DNA of 64,000 nt from Nocardioides renjunii (GTDB lineage Bacteria; Actinomycetota; Actinomycetes; Propionibacteriales; Nocardioidaceae). The notes under the pieces are model-generated. The model was not told where the DNA came from, did no database searches, and was given only the letters and a program-made list of their open reading frames with translations. Shown one piece after another: positions 1 through 9,006 of the stretch (position 1 is the first letter of the stretch; the number at the start of each line of letters is the position of its first letter). The position numbers and the translations under genes were made by a program. The DNA lies in NCBI RefSeq assembly GCF_034661175.1, contig NZ_CP141058.1, positions 2,914,001 to 2,978,000 on the forward strand. Reading direction: 5' to 3'.

Positions 1-327
1 TCCATCGGCGGCAAGCCGGTCGTCACGGTGCTGCACGGAGGGCGGCGTACGACCTACGAGCCGGTCGTGGCCACGGTCGAACGGGGCGACGAGGTGGCTG
101 CCGGTTCGGTGCTGGGCAGGCTGGTGGTCACCGACAGCCACTGCTTCCCCGCGGCCTGCCTGCACTGGGGGCTGATCGAGGGCGAGACCTACCTCGACCC
201 GCTGTCCCTCGTCGGCGGCGGCCCGGTGCGGCTGCTCCCCCTCTGGCGCGACGCGCCGGCCACGACGCGGTTGCCGTGGACTCCCCCGCTCCAGCGCTGG
301 CGGCGCCCGGTCGACCGCGCCGTCTGA
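1..327 (+). CDS. M23-family peptidase, C-terminal part (cut by window edge)
   Basis: The reading frame is open from base 1, so the start lies outside the window. The visible 108 residues match the end of a LytM/M23 (lysostaphin-type) zinc endopeptidase domain: a glycine-rich strand, the turn ERGDEVAAGSVLG, and CLHWGL near residue 56, which corresponds to the terminal metal-ligand HxH/LHW region of the family. These proteins are secreted and cut peptidoglycan peptides. In other actinobacteria an M23 gene sits between rpsB and the xerC/dprA group, which fits here. Whether the complete protein is an active enzyme cannot be judged from this end. It converges on xerC with a 14-base gap. Confidence 0.8.
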   Translation, partial: SIGGKPVVTVLHGGRRTTYEPVVATVERGDEVAAGSVLGRLVVTDSHCFPAACLHWGLIEGETYLDPLSLVGGGPVRLLPLWRDAPATTRLPWTPPLQRWRRPVDRAV

Positions 328-341
328 CGACGCCGGTCTGC

Positions 342-1322
342 CTAGGCCCGGGGGTGCGCCTGCTGGTAGGCCCGACGCAGCCGGTCGGTGGTGACGTGCG
401 TGTAGAGCTGCGTCGTGGCCAGCGAGGCGTGGCCGAGCAGCTCCTGCACCGAGCGCAGGTCCGCGCCCCCCTCGAGCAGGTGGGTGGCGGCGGAGTGCCG
501 CAGGCCGTGCGGGCCGATGTCGGGGGCGCCGGGGACGTCCGCGATGCGTCGGTGCACGAGGTCCCGGACGGCCCGCTGGTCGATGCGTCGCCCGCGTACG
601 CCCAGGAACAGCGCCGGCCCGGACCCCTCGACGCGCAGCGCGGCGCGTCCGGAGCGCAGCCACCGGTCCAGCGCGCGGCCCGCCGGGGTGCCGTAGGGCA
701 CCGAACGCTCCTTGCGGCCCTTGCCGAGGACCCGGACCACCCGTCGCTCGTCGTCCACGTCGTCGACGTCGAGCCCGACCAGCTCGCCCACCCGGATGCC
801 GGTGGCGTAGAGCAGCTCGAGCATCGCCACGTCGCGGACCCCGACCGGGGTGCCGTCGTCGGCCAGCTCGGCGGCCGAGCGGATGAAGGCCTCGGCCTCG
901 TCGGCCCGGAGGACCGGGGGAAGCGTCTTGTGCTTCTTCGGCGATCCGAGCGCAGCCCCCGGGTCGGTGGGCAGGCGCCCGGTCCGGTGCAGCCACGCGG
1001 TGAAGACGCGGGCCGCCGTGGCCCGGCGCGCGATGGTCGTCCGGCTGCGGCCGGTGGACTGGAGGCGGGCCAGCCAGCTCCGCAGCGTGCGGAGGTCGAG
1101 GTCCGTGACGTCGTCGTGGCCGAGCCGCAGGCAGTGGTCGAGCAGGCCGGAGACGTCACCGAGGTAGGCACGGACGGTGTGCGGGGCGAGGTCGCGCTCG
1201 GAGACCAGGTGGCGCTCGTAGTCGGCGAGCACGCGCATCATGGGTTCGGGCAGCCCCGGCGCACCTGCCTCCTCGTCGGCCACGCCACGATCGTAGGCGT
1301 CGGGACGCCTCTCACCCGGCAC
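342..1322 (-). CDS. xerC: Tyrosine recombinase XerC
   Basis: Site-specific recombinase that, with XerD, resolves chromosome dimers at dif during division. The 326 residues show an N-terminal SAM-like core-binding domain (about 30-115) and the catalytic domain with the full set of active residues: R177 (ATGIRVGEL), K201, H272 and R275 (HGLRHSAA), H298 (LGHAS) and the nucleophile Y307 (LYTHV). The GTG start overlaps the end of dprA by 11 bases, suggesting coupling. An internal start near residue 14 or 28 would still keep both domains. The position beside dprA and M23 is the usual one for chromosomal actinobacterial XerC, not a phage integrase. Confidence 0.93.
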   Translation of the reverse strand: MPGERRPDAYDRGVADEEAGAPGLPEPMMRVLADYERHLVSERDLAPHTVRAYLGDVSGLLDHCLRLGHDDVTDLDLRTLRSWLARLQSTGRSRTTIARRATAARVFTAWLHRTGRLPTDPGAALGSPKKHKTLPPVLRADEAEAFIRSAAELADDGTPVGVRDVAMLELLYATGIRVGELVGLDVDDVDDERRVVRVLGKGRKERSVPYGTPAGRALDRWLRSGRAALRVEGSGPALFLGVRGRRIDQRAVRDLVHRRIADVPGAPDIGPHGLRHSAATHLLEGGADLRSVQELLGHASLATTQLYTHVTTDRLRRAYQQAHPRA

Positions 1323-2457
1323 CCGCGAGTCGCCACCCGCCGGGGACCTCCCGGACGAAGCCGCCCCGCTCGAGGCGACCCAGCGCGTTGGCCGCCTCGC
1401 GGACGTGGAGCGCGCACATCCCGGCGATCGACTCCACGTCGGCCGGGGCGCTCACCGGAACGGCCTCGAGCACCAGCTGGTCGGTGCGGCTCAGGCTGTC
1501 GCGTGGCCGCTCCTCGCCGCGACGGACCTCCGGGAGGTGCTGACCCGCGGCACCGACGATCTCGAGGACCTCCGCGCCGCGGGTGACCAGGGAGGCGCCG
1601 CCGCGCCGAAACCACTCGTGCACGCCCTCCGACGTGTAGCTGGTGACGGGGCCGGGCACGCACATGACGGGTCGGCTGAGCTGCTCGGCCCAGCTGGCGG
1701 TGTTGAGGGCGCCGCTGCGCAGGGCGGCCTCGACGAGGACCGTCCCGCTGGTCAGCGCGGCGATGAGCCGGTTGCGCGCCAGGAACCGGATCCGCGTGGG
1801 GGCGGACCCCGGCGGCTGCTCGGAGACCACCGCGAACTCGGCGGCGAGGTGGGCCAGGAGTCGGCGGTGCTGCACGGGATAGGTCCGGTCGACGCCGCAC
1901 GCGAGGACGGCCACCGTGGCACCGCCGGCCAGGAGCGCCGCGTCGTGCGCCGCGAAGTCGATGCCCTTGGCTCCCCCCGAGACCACCGGCGTCCCGGCTG
2001 CGGCGACGGTGCCCGAGATCCAGCGGGCCACCTCGTCGCCGTAGACCGAGCAGGACCGGGACCCGACCACGGCCACCGACGTGGCCAGCTCCGTCAGCGG
2101 CATCGGGCCCTTCACCCAGATCCCCGGCGGGGTGCCCCCGAGCGCCTGGACGTCCTCGACGTGGTCGAGGTCGTCGAGGCCGGGGGGCCACTCGGGATCA
2201 CCGGGCACCACGAAGCGGATGCCGCACCGTTGGGCCTGATCCAGCTCGCGGACGGGGTCGACCTGCAGGAGCCGGTCCGGCAGGCCGCTGCCCGGCTTGG
2301 GCTCGAGCTGCGTGCGCAGCGCGCCCTGGGGGCCGAGCTGCCGCACGAGCGAGGAGGTGGTGCGGTCGCCGGGCTCGACGGCACGGCTCAGCACCACCCG
2401 GGCGAGCCGGTCGGCCTCCGTGGGGCCGCCGGCCGGGCGGATCGCCCGGACGCTCAT
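1312..2457 (-). CDS. dprA: DNA-processing protein DprA
   Basis: Single-stranded DNA binding protein that loads RecA on incoming DNA during natural transformation. The 381 residues contain the Rossmann-like DprA core: VAVVGSR at 128-134, [12 protein letters not shown] at 160-171, the [12 protein letters not shown] stretch at 225-236 and GALNTASWA near 249-257. A C-terminal winged-helix region (about 305-370) follows. The start overlaps the end of the comM-like gene by 4 bases (ATGA), so the two are translationally coupled. DprA is widespread in bacteria not known to be competent, so its presence does not prove transformation. Confidence 0.94.
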   Translation of the reverse strand: MSVRAIRPAGGPTEADRLARVVLSRAVEPGDRTTSSLVRQLGPQGALRTQLEPKPGSGLPDRLLQVDPVRELDQAQRCGIRFVVPGDPEWPPGLDDLDHVEDVQALGGTPPGIWVKGPMPLTELATSVAVVGSRSCSVYGDEVARWISGTVAAAGTPVVSGGAKGIDFAAHDAALLAGGATVAVLACGVDRTYPVQHRRLLAHLAAEFAVVSEQPPGSAPTRIRFLARNRLIAALTSGTVLVEAALRSGALNTASWAEQLSRPVMCVPGPVTSYTSEGVHEWFRRGGASLVTRGAEVLEIVGAAGQHLPEVRRGEERPRDSLSRTDQLVLEAVPVSAPADVESIAGMCALHVREAANALGRLERGGFVREVPGGWRLAGAG

Positions 2458-4058
2458 GACGCCACCGTCCGCACGACCTCGGCGGGCAGGACGCGCGACG
2501 GGTCGGGCGACCGCAGGACGAGGGCGACCCGGGCCTCGGCCTCACCCGGACGGTCGACGTCGGCGCAGTCGGCGACCGTCCACGCCAGCCGCTGGACCCG
2601 GGTGAGGCCCCGTCGGGTCAGCCGCCCCGCGGCGAGCTCCGCCTCGACGAGGCGCTGGGCCGCGGGGTGGAGGGGCCACCGCTCGGCCAGGGCGGGCCCC
2701 GGGACGGCCGAGTTGAGCAGCCACGGGCAGTCGCGGTAGCGACGGTGCTGGCGCAGCCGAGCGCTCTCGACGCGGGCCCGGACGTCGGCCGACGACTCCG
2801 GGGGCGGGGCGAAGCTCCGCCCGCTCCTCGGGCCGTGGGGGCGGACCTGCATCCAGATGTCGACCCGGTCGACGATGGGGCCAGACAGCTTGCGCTGGTA
2901 GTGGGCGCGCTGCACCTCCGAGCACTCACAGCCTCCCCCGGTCAGGCCGTGGAAGTTGCCGCACGGGCAGGGATTGGCCGCCAGCACGACGAGCGAGCGG
3001 GCGGGATAGGTGGCCGACTCCTCGCCCCGGGCGATCGTCACCTCCCCGGACTCCAGCGGCTGGCGCATCGCCTCGATGACGTCGGAGCGGAAGTGCGGGA
3101 ACTCGTCGAGGAACAGCACGCCGTGGTGGGCCAGGCTGACCTGGCCCGGTCGGACGCGACCGGTGCCACCGCCGAGCACGCTCGCGGCGCTCGCGCTGTG
3201 GTGGGGCGCGAACCACGGCGGTCTCCGGAGCAGGCCCGCGCCCTCGGGGAGCGTCCCGGCCACCGAGTGCAGGGCCGTCACCTCGAGCGACTGCTCGATC
3301 GTCAGGTCGGGGAGGATCGTGGGGATCCGCTCGGCGATCGACGTCTTGCCCGTCCCGCGCGGTCCGACGAGCATCAGCGGGTGGGCGCCGGCCGCCGCGA
3401 CCTCCACGGCGTAGCGGACGTCGTCGAGGCCGTCGAGGTCGCCCAGGTCGACGTCGTCGAGCCGGTCGGCACCACGCCACGAGGTGAGCGGGCTGGCGGA
3501 CGGCGCCACGACGGGTGGCGCCTCCGGGACCTCGACGTCGCACAGCACGGCGACGACCTGGGACAGCGAGCGCACGCCGAACACCGTCATCCCGGGGACG
3601 AGACCGGCCTCGGCCGCCTGCGGCTCCGGCACGAAGACCCGCGTGATCCCGTGCGCCGCGGCGGCGATCACCATCGGCAGCACCCCCGGCACCGGGCGCA
3701 GTCCGCCCGACACGGACAGCTCCCCGACGAACGCCCAGCCCTCGAGGTGCTCGGGAGCGAGCTCGTCGTGCTTCTTGTCGGCCGCCATCACCGCCACGGC
3801 GATCGCGAGGTCGTAGTGGGTGCCGCCCTTGGGCAGGTCGGCCGGCGACAGCAGGACCGTGACGCGCTTGGTGGCCGGCCAGCGGCCGCAGTCGTTGTTG
3901 ATGGCCATCCGCACCCGGTCACGCGCCTCGGACAGGCTCTTGTCGACCCGGCCGACCAGCGTCGTCCCGACCACGCCCGGGGACACGTCGACCTGGACGT
4001 CGATCACGTGCCCGTCCGCGCCCTTCAGGGCCAAGGAGCGGGCCGTCGCGAAGGCCAT
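2454..4058 (-). CDS. ComM/YifB-type Mg-chelatase-like AAA+ ATPase
   Basis: AAA+ ATPase of the YifB/ComM family. In Vibrio and Haemophilus, ComM is a helicase that promotes branch migration during transformation. The 534 residues start with a Lon-protease-like fold (about 20-170, SPADLPKGGTHYDLAIAVAV), followed by the ATPase with Walker A GPRGTGKT at 232-239, Walker B LFLDE near 316-320, a cysteine cluster (C365, C367, C378, C380) and a C-terminal Mg-chelatase helical domain. The frame stays open far upstream, but the ATG at 4058 shares one base with the yraN stop (TGATG), which fixes the start. Together with dprA it forms a small DNA-uptake group. Confidence 0.92.
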   Translation of the reverse strand: MAFATARSLALKGADGHVIDVQVDVSPGVVGTTLVGRVDKSLSEARDRVRMAINNDCGRWPATKRVTVLLSPADLPKGGTHYDLAIAVAVMAADKKHDELAPEHLEGWAFVGELSVSGGLRPVPGVLPMVIAAAAHGITRVFVPEPQAAEAGLVPGMTVFGVRSLSQVVAVLCDVEVPEAPPVVAPSASPLTSWRGADRLDDVDLGDLDGLDDVRYAVEVAAAGAHPLMLVGPRGTGKTSIAERIPTILPDLTIEQSLEVTALHSVAGTLPEGAGLLRRPPWFAPHHSASAASVLGGGTGRVRPGQVSLAHHGVLFLDEFPHFRSDVIEAMRQPLESGEVTIARGEESATYPARSLVVLAANPCPCGNFHGLTGGGCECSEVQRAHYQRKLSGPIVDRVDIWMQVRPHGPRSGRSFAPPPESSADVRARVESARLRQHRRYRDCPWLLNSAVPGPALAERWPLHPAAQRLVEAELAAGRLTRRGLTRVQRLAWTVADCADVDRPGEAEARVALVLRSPDPSRVLPAEVVRTVAS

Positions 4059-4459
4059 CAGCCGATCGCCTCGACGTGCTCGACCTCGACCGGCCGACCC
4101 GGCGGCGCCAGGACACCCACCATGTCGATCCGGACGTCCTCGGGGTGGCAGTCGTGGACGCGCAGCCACCTCGCGGCGAGGCGGCGCAGCCGGTCGACCT
4201 TGCGCCGGTCGACCGCCTCCAGCGGTGCGCCGTAGTCGGTGGAGGTGCGGGTCTTCACCTCGCAGATCACCAGGACCTGCCCGTCGCGCAGCACGAGGTC
4301 GATCTCGCCGGCCTCGCACCTCCAGTTGCGGTCGAGCAGCACCATCCCGCGACCGGTCAGGTGGCGCGCTGCGATCGTCTCGCCGCGCTCGCCGAGCAGA
4401 CGCTTGCGCTGGGCGGCCGGGTCGGGGACGAAGGGTGAGGTGGCGGCAGGTCGGGCCAT
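4058..4459 (-). CDS. YraN family protein (UPF0102)
   Basis: 133-residue member of the YraN/UPF0102 family, which has a restriction-endonuclease-like fold. The motif GEIDLVLRDGQVLVICEVKTRTS (in part) carries the D and the ExK of the PD-(D/E)xK core near residues 54-70. The cellular role is not established. The start at 4459 is preferred over a longer frame because GGAAGG lies 8 bases upstream. It precedes the comM-like gene with a one-base overlap, an order common in actinobacteria. Confidence 0.88.
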   Translation of the reverse strand: MARPAATSPFVPDPAAQRKRLLGERGETIAARHLTGRGMVLLDRNWRCEAGEIDLVLRDGQVLVICEVKTRTSTDYGAPLEAVDRRKVDRLRRLAARWLRVHDCHPEDVRIDMVGVLAPPGRPVEVEHVEAIG

Positions 4460-4588
4460 CGTGGGTGCCTTCCGGTCGGGCAGATCGGGGAGGCACCAGC
4501 ACACCGCGGCCCGCCGACAGGGCGGGCGGGTGCGCGGCGGCGGCTGTGGAGAAGTGGCGGACGAGGACGGCTGTGGACGCCCGGTGGC

Positions 4589-4897
4589 TCAGTCCTTGGG
4601 CGGGTCGATCTCCTGCGGAGCCAGCTCCTCCACGTTGACGTCCTTGAACGTCAGGACCTTCACGTTCTTGGCGAAGCGCGCGGGTCGGTACATGTCCCAC
4701 ACCCACGCGTCGCTCATCGAGACCTCGAAGAACACGTCGCCGCTCTCGGAGCGTGCCTTCACGTCGACCTGGTTGCAGAGGTAGAAGCGGCGGTCGGTCT
4801 CCACGACGTACTTGAAGATGCCCACGACGTCGCGGTACTCGCGATAGAGGGTGAGCTCCATCTCGGTCTCGTACTTCTCGAGGTCCTCGGCGCTCAT
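4589..4897 (-). CDS. DUF2469 family protein
   Basis: 102-residue conserved actinobacterial protein, function unknown. It is rich in charged and aromatic residues (YETEMELTLYREYRDVVG near 8-25, WVWDMYRPARF near 64-75), has no signal peptide or membrane segment, and is probably cytoplasmic. It overlaps the end of rnhB by 4 bases (ATGA). The pairing of this family with rnhB is conserved, from memory including M. tuberculosis Rv2901c-Rv2902c. Confidence 0.9.
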   Translation of the reverse strand: MSAEDLEKYETEMELTLYREYRDVVGIFKYVVETDRRFYLCNQVDVKARSESGDVFFEVSMSDAWVWDMYRPARFAKNVKVLTFKDVNVEELAPQEIDPPKD

Positions 4898-5661
4898 GCG
4901 TCCTCCTCCGTCGGGTCCGGCCCCGTGCTGCCCGGCTGCTCCCGACCGACACTAGTGGCCCGCTCCAGCACCTCGGGCGGGGACGCCTCGGACGACGACG
5001 GCTCGGGCGGCGACGTCTCCGGCAGCGGCTCGAGGCCGGCGGCGCGGCGCACGTTGACGAAGCGCATCCGGTGCTGGGGGCACGGCCCGTGGGCGGCGAG
5101 GGCCGCGTCGTGCTCCGCGGTGCAGTAGCCCTTGTGGGTGCGGAAGTCGTAGTGCGGCCACGAGTCGTGCATCTGGACCATCAGCCGGTCGCGGGTCACC
5201 TTGGCGATGACGGAGGCCGCGGCGATGCAGGCCGCGACCCGGTCGCCCTTCCACACCGCGAGGCCGGGCACCCCCAGCCCGTCGACCGGGAAGCCGTCGG
5301 TGAGGACGTAGGACGGCCGAGCCTCGAGGCGGGCGACGGCACGGCGCAGCGCCTCGACGTTGGCCACGTGCATCCCGAGGCGGTCGCACTCCTCGGCGTC
5401 GATCACCACGACCGACCACGCGAGAGCGCGGCGCACGACCTGGGCGTAGACGCGCTCGCGGGCGGCCTCGGTCAGCAGCTTGCTGTCGGCGAGCCCCGGG
5501 ACGACGCCGGCCTTGCCGGCCGGCAGCACGACGGCCCCGGCGACGAGCGGGCCGGCGCAGGCTCCGCGGCCGGCCTCGTCGACCCCGGCGATCGGGTCGA
5601 GCCCGGCCCGCCGCAGGGCGCGCTCGTAGCCGTAGATCCCGGCGTCACGACGTACGGTCAT
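4894..5661 (-). CDS. rnhB: Ribonuclease HII
   Basis: Cleaves RNA in RNA-DNA hybrids and removes single ribonucleotides from DNA. The type 2 RNase H signature GVDEAGRGACAGPLVAGAV (26-44) supplies the acidic pair D28 and E29; further acidic residues are D122 (LTDGFPV) and D157. The 255 residues include an acidic, Ser/Pro/Glu-rich tail of about 45 residues beyond the catalytic domain, which is longer than in typical RNase HII. The frame is open much further upstream into lepB, but the ATG at 5661 begins the recognisable domain. The start is otherwise undetermined. Confidence 0.94.
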   Translation of the reverse strand: MTVRRDAGIYGYERALRRAGLDPIAGVDEAGRGACAGPLVAGAVVLPAGKAGVVPGLADSKLLTEAARERVYAQVVRRALAWSVVVIDAEECDRLGMHVANVEALRRAVARLEARPSYVLTDGFPVDGLGVPGLAVWKGDRVAACIAAASVIAKVTRDRLMVQMHDSWPHYDFRTHKGYCTAEHDAALAAHGPCPQHRMRFVNVRRAAGLEPLPETSPPEPSSSEASPPEVLERATSVGREQPGSTGPDPTEEDA

Positions 5662-5690
5662 GCCGCCCGGCAGGGGCTGGGGCGGCTGGG

Positions 5691-6524
5691 TCACGAGGTC
5701 GGTGCGGGCACGTCCTCGAACGTGTCCGGACGGGTGTTCCAGCGGAAGCGGTCGGCGGGCCACAGCAGGACGAAGACCTTGCCGACGACCAGGTCGACGG
5801 GGACGAACTCGTCGCCGGGCACGCACTCGGTCTCGTCGGTGCGACACATCTTCTGCGAGGAGTCGGCCGAGCGCGACCGGTTGTCGCCCATCACGAAGAT
5901 GTGGCCCTCCGGGATCGGGCCGACCTGCCAGTCCTCGTCGCAGGTGCCGTTGGTGGGCATGGGGCCGTTGCACTTGCCGGTGCCGCGCTTGACGTAGGCG
6001 CTCTCGGCGAGCGGCTGGCCGTTGACGACGAGCCGGCCCTGGTCGTCGCAGCACTCGATGGTGTCGCCCGCGACGCCGATGACGCGCTTCACCAGGTGCC
6101 CACCGGTCGGGTAGAGCCCGATCTTGGCCATCGCCTTGGCCACCGGGTTGGTGGGCCCGGCGCTGTCGATGGGGGGCAGCCAGCCGCCCGGGTCCTTGAA
6201 CACGACGACGTCGCCGCGCTCCGGCTCCCCGCCGCCCCAGTAGGAGACCTTCTGGATGAGGATCCGGTCGTTGAGGATCAGGCCCGGCTCCATCGACTCC
6301 GACGGGATGTAGAAGGCCTGGACGAAGAACGTCTTGATGACCACGGCGAGGACCAGGGCGACCCCGAGCAGGAGGATCGTCTCCTGCCACAGGGGCAGCT
6401 GCTTGCGCTTCGGCTTGCCCTGTCCCGATCCCTTGCGGCCGCTCGCCGAGCTGCCCGTGGAACGCGACGACCGCGGTTCCTCGTCCGTGGAGAGGGACGC
6501 AGAACCGCGGTCGTCGGAAGTCAC
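5691..6524 (-). CDS. lepB: Signal peptidase I
   Basis: Membrane-anchored serine protease that removes Sec and Tat signal peptides outside the membrane. The 277 residues begin with a hydrophilic Ser/Lys-rich cytoplasmic segment (1-46), a single membrane helix (about 48-68), then the S26 domain: catalytic Ser77 in IPSESMEPGL, catalytic Lys146 in HLVKRVIGVAGD, and the GDNRSRSADS box. The start is GTG at 6524. A TAGTCT box lies 6 bases before it and there is no clear ribosome site, so the message may be leaderless. The rplS-lepB-rnhB order is conserved in actinobacteria. Confidence 0.95.
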   Translation of the reverse strand: MTSDDRGSASLSTDEEPRSSRSTGSSASGRKGSGQGKPKRKQLPLWQETILLLGVALVLAVVIKTFFVQAFYIPSESMEPGLILNDRILIQKVSYWGGGEPERGDVVVFKDPGGWLPPIDSAGPTNPVAKAMAKIGLYPTGGHLVKRVIGVAGDTIECCDDQGRLVVNGQPLAESAYVKRGTGKCNGPMPTNGTCDEDWQVGPIPEGHIFVMGDNRSRSADSSQKMCRTDETECVPGDEFVPVDLVVGKVFVLLWPADRFRWNTRPDTFEDVPAPTS

Positions 6525-6530
6525 TCGCAG

Positions 6531-6536
6531 AGACTA
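6531..6536 (-). promoter_or_regulatory. Candidate -10 box of a leaderless lepB promoter
   Basis: TAGTCT on the minus strand, 6 bases upstream of the lepB GTG. With a usual -10 to start-site distance, transcription would begin at or next to the G of the start codon. No convincing -35 element was found. Confidence 0.45.
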
Positions 6537-6581
6537 ACGAGTCGCTGGTCGCTCCCCGCCCAGCAGGGCGGGGTGGCGAGA

Positions 6582-6932
6582 TCAGGCCTCGCGGCGCTCC
6601 TTGATCTTGGCAGCCTTGCCGCGCAGGTTGCGCAGGTAGTAGAGCTTGGCGCGACGCACGTCACCGCGGGTGACGACCTCGATCTTGTCGAAGATCGGGG
6701 AGTTCAGCGGGAAGGTGCGCTCGACGCCGACGCCGAAGGAGACCTTGCGGACGGTGAAGGTGCGGCCGATGCCCGAGCCGTGGACGCGGATCACGACGCC
6801 CTGGAACACCTGGACGCGCGAGCGGCTGCCCTCGATGACCTTGACGTGGACCTTGACGTTGTCGCCGGCACGGAAGGCCGGGACGTCGTCGCGCTTGAGG
6901 GAGGTGCCGAGGTCGGCGATGACGTTGGTCAT
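6582..6932 (-). CDS. rplS: 50S ribosomal protein L19
   Basis: 116-residue ribosomal protein of the subunit interface. It contains the family blocks [26 protein letters not shown] and [18 protein letters not shown], and ends with a basic tail ([11 protein letters not shown]). The ATG at 6932 is chosen because GAGGAG lies 6 bases upstream; a longer frame starting at 7064 has no family similarity at its front. It has its own leader of about 200 bases after trmD, so it is probably expressed independently of trmD as well as by read-through. Confidence 0.97.
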   Translation of the reverse strand: MTNVIADLGTSLKRDDVPAFRAGDNVKVHVKVIEGSRSRVQVFQGVVIRVHGSGIGRTFTVRKVSFGVGVERTFPLNSPIFDKIEVVTRGDVRRAKLYYLRNLRGKAAKIKERREA

Positions 6933-7133
6933 GACTGCTCCTCGCGAGTGCCACAGGTCAGCCGCGGTGTGAGAGGTGGTGATCGGGTCGGTCCGTGCCC
7001 GAGCTGGCCGGCCGGCGCGCCCCCTGTGGCAGGTGCGGTACGGCGGGACCCCGGGGCGGTGCATCTGGTGGGATGCGTCCGGGCGACCCTGGCCTCGAGC
7101 GGACCAGGGGTGAAGTCTGCCAGAGCGTCGGCG
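6933..7133 (-). promoter_or_regulatory. rplS leader region
   Basis: Gap of 201 bases between trmD and rplS. Near its upstream end is TCTGGCAGACT (minus strand, 7114-7124), whose first nine bases also occur upstream of rpsP. A CCCTGG...CCAGGG inverted repeat follows directly. A promoter plus a structured leader for rplS is plausible. I see no coding sequence here. Confidence 0.35.
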
Positions 7134-8300
7134 TCAGCGGGAAATCCGCTTGGTGAGCACGACGGCTCCCGGTGGGGCGACCCGGTCGCCGCGCACCCGG
7201 AACCCCGCCTTCTTGTACATCCGCAGGTTGTCCAGTGACCCGGCGCCGGTGAAGAGGACGTAGGTCTCGACCTCCGGCGGCGCGAGTCCCTCGACGAGCT
7301 CGAGGAGCGCGCGGCCGAGACCGCGGCCCTGGAGGTCGGGGGCGACCATGATCCGCCCGATGTCCCACTCGCCGTGGCCGTCGACCCGACCGCGCACGGC
7401 GCCGACGAGGCGGCCCGAGGACGGCTCGCGCGCGACCATCACGGTCCACTCCCCCAGGCCGCGGCGTACGTCGTCGAGCGACTCGCGCAGGGCCGGGATC
7501 TCCACGCCGGGGTTGGCCTCCATCTCCTGCAGCCAGCAGGCGCGCTGCAGGGTGTAGATCTCGCCGGCGTCGGCGGACACGGCCGGGCGTACGTCGAGGT
7601 CGGCGAGGCCGCGGACGGCGCCGGTCGCCGGGAGGAGGTCCGGGCGGCGCGCGGCGGTCCGGCGCTCGGCCTGCTCGCGCCGCCAGGCGGCGATCCGCGC
7701 GTGGTCGCCGGAGAGGAGCACGTCCGGGACCTCGCGGCCCTCCCACGACGCCGGCTTGGTGTAGACGGGGTACTCGAGCAGGCCGTCGGCGTGCGACTCC
7801 TCGACGAGCGACTCGGCGTTGCCCATGAAGCCGGGCAGGAGCCGCACCACCGCCTCGGTGATCGCGAGTGCGGCGACCTCCCCGCCGTTGACGACGTAGT
7901 CACCGAGCGAGACCTCGCGCACGGTGCCGATCGTGGCGGCGTGCTCCACCACGCGCTGGTCGATGCCCTCGTAGCGCCCGCAGGCGAAGACCAGGTGCTC
8001 GTGGCCGCTCAGCTCGTGCGCGAGCGCCTGGGTGAACGGCTCCCCGCTCGGCGTCGTGAAGACGATCGTCGCCCCCGTCGCGACGGCGTCGAGCGCTCGT
8101 CCCCACGGCTCCGGCTTCATCACCATCCCGGCTCCCCCGCCGTAGGGGGTGTCGTCGACTGTGTGGTGGCGGTCGGTCGTCCACTGGCGCAGGTCGTGGA
8201 CCGCCACCTGGAGCAGGCCCTTGTCCCGGGCCTTGCCGGGCAGGCTCAGGTCGAGCGGGGCGAGGTAGTCGGGGAAGATCGTGACGACGTCGATCCTCAT
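7134..8300 (-). CDS. trmD: tRNA (guanine37-N1)-methyltransferase TrmD fused to a GNAT acetyltransferase domain
   Basis: Residues 1 to about 225 are a complete SPOUT-class TrmD, which methylates G37 next to the anticodon with S-adenosylmethionine. It shows [17 protein letters not shown] (50-66), the knot segment [13 protein letters not shown] (105-117), [13 protein letters not shown] (133-145) and the catalytic loop [16 protein letters not shown] (168-183, with D172). Residues about 236-388 form a second domain, a GNAT N-acetyltransferase with the acetyl-CoA loop [14 protein letters not shown] (324-337) and the closing MYKKAGFRV motif. TrmD alone is usually 230-260 residues, so this is a true fusion with no stop or frameshift between the parts. 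It overlaps rimM by 4 bases. The substrate of the acetyltransferase half is unknown. Confidence 0.94.
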   Translation of the reverse strand: MRIDVVTIFPDYLAPLDLSLPGKARDKGLLQVAVHDLRQWTTDRHHTVDDTPYGGGAGMVMKPEPWGRALDAVATGATIVFTTPSGEPFTQALAHELSGHEHLVFACGRYEGIDQRVVEHAATIGTVREVSLGDYVVNGGEVAALAITEAVVRLLPGFMGNAESLVEESHADGLLEYPVYTKPASWEGREVPDVLLSGDHARIAAWRREQAERRTAARRPDLLPATGAVRGLADLDVRPAVSADAGEIYTLQRACWLQEMEANPGVEIPALRESLDDVRRGLGEWTVMVAREPSSGRLVGAVRGRVDGHGEWDIGRIMVAPDLQGRGLGRALLELVEGLAPPEVETYVLFTGAGSLDNLRMYKKAGFRVRGDRVAPPGAVVLTKRISR

Positions 8301-8926
8301 GCGTCGCCCGACCCGCCGTCGGACGCGTCGCCAACCCCAGCGTCGGACGCAGCGGGCGCGTCCGGTGCGTCGTCGGGGAACGGCGACACGAGCCCGGGAC
8401 GGTCGGCCACCACCACGCGGCGCGCGTCGAGGTCGACCTCCGGCACCAGCGCCGTCACGAACGGCACGAGAGCGTCGCGGCCGTCGGTGCTGCGCACGCT
8501 CAGCAGGTCCTGGGCCGAGCCGTGCACGAGGCCCTTCACGGTGCCGAGGTGGGTGCCGTCGAGGTCGACGACGTCGAGCCCGACGAGCTGGTGGTCGTAG
8601 AACTCGTCGGGGTCCTCGGGCGTCTCGTCGGGGCCGATCGTGGCGTGGAGGACGGTGCCGCGGACGGCCTCCGCGGCGTTGCGGTCGGCCAGCTCCTCGA
8701 AGGTGACCAGCAGCGTCGTCTGGTGCCAGCGCGCCCGCGCGACGGTGAGGCTGGAGGGCCGGCGGTCGGCGCCCGCAGGGGCCTCGGCCCGCAGGGTCGT
8801 ACCGGGGGCGAAGCGGCGGTCGGGCTCGTCGGTGCGGACGTCGAGGGTGACCTCGCCGCGGATGCCGTGGGGCTTGCCGATGCGGCCGACGACGACCTCG
8901 ATCTCGCCCGCTTGCTGATCACTCAC
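8297..8926 (-). CDS. rimM: 16S rRNA processing protein RimM
   Basis: 30S maturation factor that works on the head of the small subunit near ribosomal protein S19. The N-terminal domain shows [19 protein letters not shown] (12-30). The C-terminal PRC-barrel shows [14 protein letters not shown] and a basic/acidic end. The 209 residues include an Ala/Asp-rich tail of about 35 residues that is probably disordered. The GTG start has a TACGCT box 6 bases upstream and lies just after a strong hairpin, so it may begin its own leaderless transcript with trmD. Confidence 0.95.
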   Translation of the reverse strand: MSDQQAGEIEVVVGRIGKPHGIRGEVTLDVRTDEPDRRFAPGTTLRAEAPAGADRRPSSLTVARARWHQTTLLVTFEELADRNAAEAVRGTVLHATIGPDETPEDPDEFYDHQLVGLDVVDLDGTHLGTVKGLVHGSAQDLLSVRSTDGRDALVPFVTALVPEVDLDARRVVVADRPGLVSPFPDDAPDAPAASDAGVGDASDGGSGDA

Positions 8927-8932
8927 GCGGCC

Positions 8933-8938
8933 AGCGTA
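8933..8938 (-). promoter_or_regulatory. Candidate -10 box of a leaderless rimM promoter
   Basis: TACGCT on the minus strand, 6 bases before the rimM GTG and 13 bases downstream of the khpA hairpin. It would restart transcription of rimM-trmD after a terminator. Confidence 0.4.
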
Positions 8939-8951
8939 GAGGTCGCGGAAC

Positions 8952-8991
8952 GACGACGGGCGCCACCCCGGTGGGGGTGGCGCCCGTCGTC
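8952..8991 (-). terminator. Long perfect hairpin between khpA and rimM
   Basis: An 18-base-pair perfect stem (arms 8952-8969 and 8974-8991) with a 4-base loop, 15 bases after the khpA stop codon. There is no U-tract, which is common for actinobacterial terminators. It could instead be an RNA-processing or mRNA-stabilising hairpin inside the rpsP-khpA-rimM-trmD unit. Confidence 0.7.
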
Positions 8992-9006
8992 AGGCGTGCA
9001 CGTCGC

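Noticed and set aside
342..1322. Tyrosine recombinase as a phage or island integrase
   Set aside because: Length, catalytic motifs and the dprA neighbour fit chromosomal XerC; no tRNA, att repeat or phage gene is near.
4545..4578. Two TGTGGA-containing sites (4545-4553 and 4572-4578) resembling DnaA boxes
   Set aside because: Neither is a full TTATCCACA match, and there is no dnaA, dnaN or AT-rich segment near; two weak sites do not make an origin.
4059..4952. N-terminal extension of the comM-like gene
   Set aside because: The open frame upstream overlaps yraN and the DUF2469 gene and is Arg/Pro-rich without any domain; the ATG at 4058 is coupled to the yraN stop.
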